Shown: positions 58,570 through 64,000 of the stretch, in pieces
Layout of the letters: the number at the start of each line of letters is the position of its first letter
Position numbering within the stretch: the stretch's first letter is position 1
NCBI GenBank assembly: GCA_023386585.1
Contig: JAEWJM010000004.1
Coordinates: 124,001 to 188,000 of the forward strand
Length of the DNA: 64,000 bases
Source: Bacteroidota bacterium
GTDB taxonomy: Bacteria; Bacteroidota; Bacteroidia; Flavobacteriales; Flavobacteriaceae
Direction: 5' to 3'
Made by a program: the position numbers and the translations under genes
Notes under the pieces: model-generated
What the model saw: the letters and a program-made list of their open reading frames with translations, nothing else
Told to the model about the DNA's origin: nothing
Databases searched by the model: none

Positions 58570-59154
58570 TCAGTTCGTCAAAATTATTTGATGTTTGTCG
58601 ATCACTTTCCGCAGGTTCATCAATGCATATCGCATACGCCCAAGGGCGGTGTTGATGCTTACGCCGGTCAACTCGGAAATCTCCTTGAAGCTCATATCCT
58701 GGTACATTCGCATAACGAGCACTTCTTTCTGATCAGCCGGAAGTTCATCGATCAATTTATGGAGATCGCTTTCAACTTGTGAAGTAATGATCCTGCTTTC
58801 GATGTTGGGCGAATTGTCCGACATCACAGAAAAGATTGAAAACTCCTCCGTTTCGCGGAACATCGGCATTTTTTTATTCCTTCGAAAATGGTCAACGATC
58901 AGATTGTGCGCGATACGCATGACCCAAGGGAGAAATTTGCCTTCTTCGTTATATGAATTTGATTTTAAGGTTTTGATTACCTTAATAAAAGTGTCCTGAA
59001 AAATATCATCCGAAATATCGCGGTCGGAAATTTTCGAATATATAAAACCATAAATCTTTGATTGGTGCCTGTTTATGAGCGTAGACAATGCATTTTCATC
59101 ACCTGCCACATAATTCTTAACCAATAAAGCATCGGGGATTTGAACATTAGCCAT
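58570..59154 (-). CDS. ECF-type RNA polymerase sigma factor
   Basis: Sigma-70 family factor of 194 residues with region 2 (LINRHQSKIYGFIYSKI, DDIFQDTFIKVIKTL, LPWVMRIAHNLIVDHFRRNKK) and region 4 (LPADQKEVLVMRMYQDMSFKEISELTGVSINTALGRMRYALMNLRKVI). Region 1 and 3 are absent, as in ECF factors. No anti-sigma factor with membrane helix is next to it; the 47-residue protein gene follows. Targets are unknown. A -7-like CAAATTTA (59251-59258) could serve as promoter, with a long leader. Confidence 0.92.
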   Translation of the reverse strand: MANVQIPDALLVKNYVAGDENALSTLINRHQSKIYGFIYSKISDRDISDDIFQDTFIKVIKTLKSNSYNEEGKFLPWVMRIAHNLIVDHFRRNKKMPMFRETEEFSIFSVMSDNSPNIESRIITSQVESDLHKLIDELPADQKEVLVMRMYQDMSFKEISELTGVSINTALGRMRYALMNLRKVIDKHQIILTN

Positions 59155-59250
59155 AGTCGTACCTTTTAGTTTTGGGTTAAAAAAATCGAGATTTTTCTCT
59201 AAAAAGTAGTTTCTATGTAATAGGCAATTGTTCGTTGAGGGTTACAAGTT

Positions 59251-59258
59251 CAAATTTA
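59251..59258 (-). promoter_or_regulatory. Possible -7 box of sigma factor gene
   Basis: CAAATTTA on the plus strand reads TAAATTTG on the minus strand; it lies 97 bases before the start at 59154. The 255-bp gap to uvrA shows no other clear signal. Confidence 0.3.
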
Positions 59259-59383
59259 ACAGATTATTTGTCTAACTTCCAAATTAAACCCGAAACTTTA
59301 ACAGAAACAGCGCAATAAACCAAAATACAGCCTCAGATATTTCGCCTAAGGCTTTCATTAACTTTTCAGGAAATTCTATTGAT

Positions 59384-59391
59384 TATCTTTG
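59384..59391 (+). promoter_or_regulatory. -7 box (TATCTTTG) of uvrA promoter
   Basis: Exact TAnnTTTG, 18 bases before ATG 59410. It covers the TTG at 59389 that opens the longest frame, so that start is rejected. Confidence 0.6.
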
Positions 59392-59409
59392 CAGGAAACG
59401 TTTCGCTGC

Positions 59410-62196
59410 ATGAAAATCGACCTTGCAAAATGTGAGCCAAAAAAGAATATCATCATTAAAGGTGCACAGATTCACAACCTGAAGAACATCGACGTGGTTA
59501 TACCGCGCAATAAATTGGTAGTCCTGACCGGATTGTCGGGAAGCGGAAAGTCGAGTTTGGCGTTCGACACGCTTTACGCGGAAGGACAACGGCGCTACGT
59601 TGAAAGCCTTTCCTCCTATGCGCGTCAATTTTTGGGTCGTCTTGACAAACCTAAAGTCGAATATATAAAAGGAATTGCGCCCGCCATTGCAATCGAGCAG
59701 AAGGTCAACACTACCAACGCCCGCTCCACTGTTGGCACATCGACCGAGATTTATGACTATCTCAAACTGTTGTATGCCCGAATCGGAAAAACATTCTCCC
59801 CGGTTTCCGGACGTGAAGTCAAAAAAGATACGGTAACTGACGTAATAAACACCGTAAAAAGCTTTACATCCGACAGCAGATGGCTGTTGCTCGCGCCAAT
59901 ACATCTAGAACACGGCCGAATGTTGGAGGACAAACTGAAAATACTTCTGCAGCAAGGTTTCGCAAGAATTCTCGTCAACAATGAAATGGTCCGGCTCGAT
60001 GAAATCGAATCGCACCAGTTTGATGATAAAGATGTGCTTCTTATCCTCGACCGTATCGTCGTAAAAGATGAAGAAGAATTCTTCAACCGGCTTTCCGACG
60101 CGGTCCAGGCTGCATTTTACGAAGGAAAAGGAACCTGTTATCTGCAGGAAGTCGACACCGCAAAGAGGCTTACTTTCAGCAATCGCTTCTCGCTCGACGG
60201 AATGAACTTCCTCGAGCCGAATGTGCATTTGTTCAGCTTTAACAATCCATACGGCGCATGCCCGCTTTGCGAAGGCTACGGAAATATAATCGGAATCGAT
60301 GCCGATCTTGTAGTCCCGAATACGGCGTTATCGGTTTATGAGAATGCGATCTATCCGTGGCGCGGCGAAAGCATGAGCTGGTACCGCGACATGTTGGTGA
60401 ACAATGCGTACAAATTCGATTTTCCGATCCACAAACCGTATTTCGAGTTAACCGAAGAACAAAAAGACCTGATATGGAAGGGAAACAGCTACTTCACCGG
60501 ATTAAACGCCTTCTTTGCCGAACTCGAAGCGAAAAATTATAAAATCCAAAACAGGGTTATGCTCTCGCGGTACCGCGGCAAAACCAAATGCCATGCGTGC
60601 AAGGGCAAAAGATTGCGGCCTGAAGCCAACTATGTAAGGGTCGGCGACAAAACCATCTCCGAGCTTGTCGACCTTTCAATCAAGAAACTTACGACGTTTT
60701 TCAACCAATTGGAACTATCGGAATTTGATTCGCAGGTTGCAAAACGGTTGCTGACGGAAATCAATAGCCGTCTGCGGTTTTTGTCGGAAGTCGGGCTCGA
60801 CTACCTGACGCTTAATCGGAATTCAGCGTCGCTTTCTGGTGGCGAATCGCAGCGGATCAACCTTGCGACCTCATTGGGAAGCAGCCTGGTCGGTTCGATG
60901 TACATCCTTGACGAACCCAGTATCGGACTCCATCCAAAAGATACCGAAAGGCTCATTACAGTTTTACTTTCACTACGCGACCTTGGAAATACTGTAATTG
61001 TTGTTGAACACGACGAAGACATAATGCGGGCAGCAGATATGATTATCGACATTGGTCCGGAAGCCGGGACTTTCGGTGGAGAACTCGTTGCACAAGGTTC
61101 GTACGAACAAATTCTGGTGGCCGATTCATTGACAGGAAAGTACCTGAGCGGCAGACTCGAGATTAAAGTCCCACGCAACCGCCGGAAAAGTAGCGCTTAT
61201 ATCGAAATTCTCGGCGCGCGCGAGCACAATCTGCAAAACGTGGATGTACGCTTCCCTTTGGATATGCTAACGGTCATCACCGGCGTATCGGGAAGCGGGA
61301 AAAGTACGCTTGTCAAAAAAATTCTATTTCCGGCCATCCAAAAACAGATCGAAGGCACCAGCGAAAAAGCGGGCCAGTTCACCGAATTACGCGGCCATTA
61401 CCACAAGATACGCCATATCGAATATGTCGACCAGAATCCGATCGGTCGCAGCTCGCGCTCAAATCCGGTGACGTACATCAAGGCGTACGACGACATCCGC
61501 GACATATTTTCAAAAGAAAAACTTTCTAAAATCAGGGGTTATCAGGCAAAACATTTCTCTTTTAATGTTGATGGCGGCCGGTGCGAAACGTGCAAAGGCG
61601 AAGGAACGATCAATGTTGAAATGGTATTTATGGCCGATGTCCAACTGAAATGCGAGACCTGCAATGGCAAACGTTTCAAAAAGGAAATTCTTGAGGTTAC
61701 TTTCGAAGGCAAAAATATCGACGACATCCTGACGATGACAATCGACGAATCGGTTGCGTTTTTTACCGCTGCGAAGCAACAAAAGCTGGTACAAAAACTC
61801 CAGCCTTTGCAGGATGTGGGCTTGGGTTATGTGCAATTGGGACAATCGTCATCAACACTTTCGGGCGGCGAGGCGCAAAGGATCAAGCTCGCTTCATTTC
61901 TCGTAAAAGGAACTTTAAAGGAAAAAGCACTTTTTGTTTTTGATGAACCGACAACAGGACTGCATTTTCACGACATCAATAAGCTGCTTGCGGCCTTCGA
62001 TGCCCTGATCGATAAAGGACATTCGATAATTGTCATTGAGCACAATCTCGACTTGATAAAGTGCGCCGACTGGGTAATTGACCTTGGTCCTGAAGGCGGT
62101 GAAAACGGCGGGCGCATTCTCGCTATCGGCACGCCGGAAGAGATTGCAAAAAACAAGGAATCGGTTACAGGCCGGTACCTGCGGGAGAAATTGTAG
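59410..62196 (+). CDS. uvrA: Excinuclease ABC subunit A
   Basis: Damage-recognition ATPase of nucleotide excision repair, 928 residues. It has two ABC modules: Walker A GLSGSGKSSLAFDTLYAEG with signature SLSGGESQRINLA, and GVSGSGKSTLVKK with LSGGEAQRIKLA. The zinc-binding parts are CHACKGKRL, and CETCKGEG with CETCNGKRF in the second module. In the first zinc module the outer pair CPxCG is lost (FSNRFSLDGMNF instead) and only CPLCEG remains. The start is ATG 59410 (MKIDLAKCEPKKNIIIKGA). Confidence 0.94.
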   Translation: MKIDLAKCEPKKNIIIKGAQIHNLKNIDVVIPRNKLVVLTGLSGSGKSSLAFDTLYAEGQRRYVESLSSYARQFLGRLDKPKVEYIKGIAPAIAIEQKVNTTNARSTVGTSTEIYDYLKLLYARIGKTFSPVSGREVKKDTVTDVINTVKSFTSDSRWLLLAPIHLEHGRMLEDKLKILLQQGFARILVNNEMVRLDEIESHQFDDKDVLLILDRIVVKDEEEFFNRLSDAVQAAFYEGKGTCYLQEVDTAKRLTFSNRFSLDGMNFLEPNVHLFSFNNPYGACPLCEGYGNIIGIDADLVVPNTALSVYENAIYPWRGESMSWYRDMLVNNAYKFDFPIHKPYFELTEEQKDLIWKGNSYFTGLNAFFAELEAKNYKIQNRVMLSRYRGKTKCHACKGKRLRPEANYVRVGDKTISELVDLSIKKLTTFFNQLELSEFDSQVAKRLLTEINSRLRFLSEVGLDYLTLNRNSASLSGGESQRINLATSLGSSLVGSMYILDEPSIGLHPKDTERLITVLLSLRDLGNTVIVVEHDEDIMRAADMIIDIGPEAGTFGGELVAQGSYEQILVADSLTGKYLSGRLEIKVPRNRRKSSAYIEILGAREHNLQNVDVRFPLDMLTVITGVSGSGKSTLVKKILFPAIQKQIEGTSEKAGQFTELRGHYHKIRHIEYVDQNPIGRSSRSNPVTYIKAYDDIRDIFSKEKLSKIRGYQAKHFSFNVDGGRCETCKGEGTINVEMVFMADVQLKCETCNGKRFKKEILEVTFEGKNIDDILTMTIDESVAFFTAAKQQKLVQKLQPLQDVGLGYVQLGQSSSTLSGGEAQRIKLASFLVKGTLKEKALFVFDEPTTGLHFHDINKLLAAFDALIDKGHSIIVIEHNLDLIKCADWVIDLGPEGGENGGRILAIGTPEEIAKNKESVTGRYLREKL

Positions 62197-62197
62197 A

Positions 62198-62674
62198 TTA
62201 CTTCTTCTCCGATTGCTTCTTGTTTTTGAACGACGCGAATTTCTCAGTGTGTCGCTCTTCCGCTTCGTCAATAGAGTGTGAAATGACAAGGCTTTTGTCC
62301 TTTTTGGTAAGGTCGCTCAGCTTGCAATAATATTCCTGAAGAATTCGCATTTCCTCTTCGGTAAGATCTTCAACATCAACCAAGCGATTACTGGCACGCT
62401 CGCTCGACGCTACCAATTCGTTAAGCTTCAGCTGGATCGCTAGCGAATCTTTATTTTGTGCCTTTTGGATCAGGAATACCATAAGAAAGGTAATAATGGT
62501 TGTTCCTGTGTTGATGATCAGCTGCCAGGTTTCAGAATAATCGAAAAACGGCCCGGTCAAGCCCCAAAGAATAATGATAAGAAATGCCACCGTAAACGCA
62601 GCTGTGCTTCCGGTTGCCTTCGCAGTATTTGTCGCGAACTTTTCAAACATGTGGTTCTTCTTGATCTTTTTCAT
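62198..62674 (-). CDS. Low-affinity iron permease family protein
   Basis: Membrane protein of 158 residues matching the PF04120 (low-affinity Fe/Cu permease) pattern: ATGSTAAFTVAFLIIILWGLTGPFFDYSETWQLIINTGTTIITFLMVFLIQKAQNKDSLAIQLKLNELV, split by a second helix, then a charged coiled tail. Transport has not been clearly shown for the bacterial members, so the name is weak. ATG 62650 is a possible later start (MFEKFATNTAKATGS). Abuts the uvrA stop with 1 bp. Confidence 0.85.
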   Translation of the reverse strand: MKKIKKNHMFEKFATNTAKATGSTAAFTVAFLIIILWGLTGPFFDYSETWQLIINTGTTIITFLMVFLIQKAQNKDSLAIQLKLNELVASSERASNRLVDVEDLTEEEMRILQEYYCKLSDLTKKDKSLVISHSIDEAEERHTEKFASFKNKKQSEKK

Positions 62675-62713
62675 CTTCAGATAAATAAAATGCCTTCAAA
62701 CAAAGGCTGATGA

Positions 62714-63907
62714 TTATTGAATAATAAGCTTTTTCGTAAAGATATTTCCATCCGACCTAAGACGAAGAGAATATATGCCGGTTGTTATTCCGCTAATATC
62801 AATATTTTCAGTTTCTACCGCTTCAGTGAATACTCCTTTCCTGACAACGCTTCCCAACATATTAATAAGCTCATACGAATAATTTTGCCCTGCCATTGCT
62901 GGAGAAACAATGGTAACCGAAGTTTGCGCAGGATTCGGAAAAATATCAAAAGATCTGGCAGAAAATTCCTCGTTGCCGAGGCTGCAGGTCGTACAGGCAA
63001 CGGCAAAATGCATGGTTGCGCCAATTGCAGCCTTGGCAACATTGTGTACGTATTCAGGATCCATATTCGACAAAACATCGTTCACCGAATGTGGATAAGG
63101 AGACTCGTTCGCTTCGTAAAAGCCGGTTATAATTTCATTATTGCTTTGAAAAGGCATGTAATCGGAGGCATAAGCATAGGAAAGAATTGCGTTCAGCGGA
63201 GAATACAGCTCAACACAATTCATCAGTTGCGTGGTCATCGTGCTAGATTGCGCATTATTCGACGTTGGAGACGAAAGATCGCGTTCGCACATTATCGAAT
63301 CATTGGTTTCTCCGGCTACGCCGCCGACCTCATCAAGATTGAAAACCAACCTGATATTCATTTTGGGCGTAGTCCCGTTGACCACACTCGAAACATAATG
63401 CTGGCTGCCCATCAATCCGTCTTCTTCCCCGCTGAAATTGATGAATCTCACAGAATATTCAGTCGGAATGCTTTGCAGCAGTCGGGCCATTTCAAGGATC
63501 ACCGCCGTACCGCTTCCATTATCGTTCGTTCCTGGGCCAACAACGGTATCGTAATGTCCATCCACAATGACGAAAATATTTGGATACAAGGTTCCCGTTT
63601 TTGTGACGATCAGGTTTTTGCAGCTGCTTCCGCTATAACTGTAGGTATCTTCGACGAGTTGTGCAGCCGTATAGCCGTAGCTGAGGTACTTGTTCTTTAG
63701 CCACGTCAATGCATTTGCCTGCGCAGTCGTGCCGCGGAATTTTACTCCCAAAGCCTGAAACTCGGTCAGGTTCTGCAAAATATTGGCCGCCGAGCATTGC
63801 TCAACCACTGCGCCATACGCCGGAACATAAACTTGCGATGAAACTTTCGCCGTGAATAGCACCGCCGCGAGAACTGCACCAAATATGGTGGCTTTAGGTT
63901 GCAACAT
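62714..63907 (-). CDS. Secreted M28 aminopeptidase with T9SS signal
   Basis: Zinc metallopeptidase of 397 residues. A signal peptide ends near SSQ; the M28 catalytic set is His118 and Asp120 (DGHYDTV), Asp129 (NDNGSGTAV), Glu161/Glu162 (SGEEDG), Asp192 (FNLDEVGG) and a late His in SPYPHSVND. The C-terminal 75 residues (FDIFPNPAQTSVTIV ... ITTGIYSLRLRSDG) are a type A sorting domain for type IX secretion, so it is cell-surface or released. Likely a nutrient-scavenging aminopeptidase. Confidence 0.92.
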   Translation of the reverse strand: MLQPKATIFGAVLAAVLFTAKVSSQVYVPAYGAVVEQCSAANILQNLTEFQALGVKFRGTTAQANALTWLKNKYLSYGYTAAQLVEDTYSYSGSSCKNLIVTKTGTLYPNIFVIVDGHYDTVVGPGTNDNGSGTAVILEMARLLQSIPTEYSVRFINFSGEEDGLMGSQHYVSSVVNGTTPKMNIRLVFNLDEVGGVAGETNDSIMCERDLSSPTSNNAQSSTMTTQLMNCVELYSPLNAILSYAYASDYMPFQSNNEIITGFYEANESPYPHSVNDVLSNMDPEYVHNVAKAAIGATMHFAVACTTCSLGNEEFSARSFDIFPNPAQTSVTIVSPAMAGQNYSYELINMLGSVVRKGVFTEAVETENIDISGITTGIYSLRLRSDGNIFTKKLIIQ

Positions 63908-63942
63908 GGTAGAAAAGATTAATTGTTAGGCATTAAAGATCG

Positions 63943-64000
63943 CTAAGATAAGAAATCGGCATTCATCTCCCGAACCTTCAAAACCGATTTTGCAGTTTCC
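63943..64000 (-). CDS. Possible C-terminus of a gene cut by window edge
   Basis: A minus-strand frame is open from the edge to TAG at 63943 and encodes ...ETAKSVLKVREMNADFLS. The composition looks protein-like, and its end lies 35 bp upstream of the M28 gene start. A second frame is also open for a similar length, so this call is weak. Confidence 0.3.
   Translation of the reverse strand, partial: ETAKSVLKVREMNADFLS

Noticed and set aside
62717..63700. Long open frame on the plus strand (327 codons) opposite the M28 peptidase gene
   Set aside because: It is an antisense shadow: the minus strand carries a full M28 peptidase with signal peptide, zinc ligands and a sorting domain, while the plus frame has no motif and a basic, Ile/Arg-rich composition.

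Overview
The window reads as chromosomal DNA of a member of the Flavobacteriaceae, most like Flavobacterium. The signs are the Bacteroidota -7 promoter element TAnnTTTG in front of many genes, no recognisable Shine-Dalgarno sites, two secreted proteins with type IX secretion C-terminal sorting domains, a cluster of lipoproteins, many small protein families (DUF6452, DUF6048, DUF6095, DUF6146, DUF6787) that I know only from Flavobacteriia, and a dispersed structured element that resembles what I remember of the Flavo-1 RNA motif. I see no rRNA, tRNA, CRISPR array, prophage, integrase or insertion sequence. Coding density is high and almost everything is housekeeping or conserved flavobacterial core.

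Layout. 1-6300: a truncated lipoprotein, truA, an ABC exporter, dihydrolipoyl dehydrogenase, a small conserved protein, an SDR and a VOC protein. 6350-10940: a sensory block with a four-PAS histidine kinase, a second PAS kinase whose phospho-accepting His is replaced by Tyr, and a single-domain response regulator converging on it. 11180-15780: a GH13 amylase, a cysteine desulfurase and a GH97 alpha-glucosidase, so alpha-glucan breakdown around an unrelated sulfur-transfer enzyme. 15890-21070: lipoproteins, an Smr protein, a DUF2752/CCC-motif membrane pair, ornithine aminotransferase, OsmC and DUF1697. 21138-24400: rlmD with DUF6452, DUF6048 and a CDP-alcohol phosphotransferase. 24390-31115: a THUMP methyltransferase, a ZIP transporter, murQ, DinB-like, TerC and glycine-zipper genes. 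31159-35830: topoisomerase IV (parE-parC). 35970-38925: a transglutaminase-like protein, an FMN reductase and ychF, with repeat-rich gaps. 39095-45660: ferredoxin and LuxC-type reductase genes from one palindromic divergent promoter, a T9SS protein, serC-serA and small proteins. 45654-48660: msrA, lolD and unknowns. 48780-54340: a DEAD-box helicase, a BatA-like vWA membrane protein translationally coupled to a dihydroorotase homologue without zinc ligands, and an esterase. 54338-59160: an MBL hydrolase, a large conserved protein of unknown function, bcp, endonuclease III without an Fe-S cluster, and a sigma factor followed by a 47-residue protein. 59410-64000: uvrA, an iron-permease-like protein, and a secreted M28 peptidase.

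The most interesting signal is not a gene. Five copies of an element of about 80-100 bp sit just after stop codons (truA, ZIP gene, parE, ychF, serC). They keep two short conserved strands with AGCGG cores, close an A/T-rich inner stem around an unrelated loop in each copy, and show compensatory changes in both the inner and the outer stem. In one case the element supplies the last residues of TruA and spuriously extends the next reading frame. Several start codons were moved from the longest open frame because the promoter -7 box or a repeat lies inside the extension.
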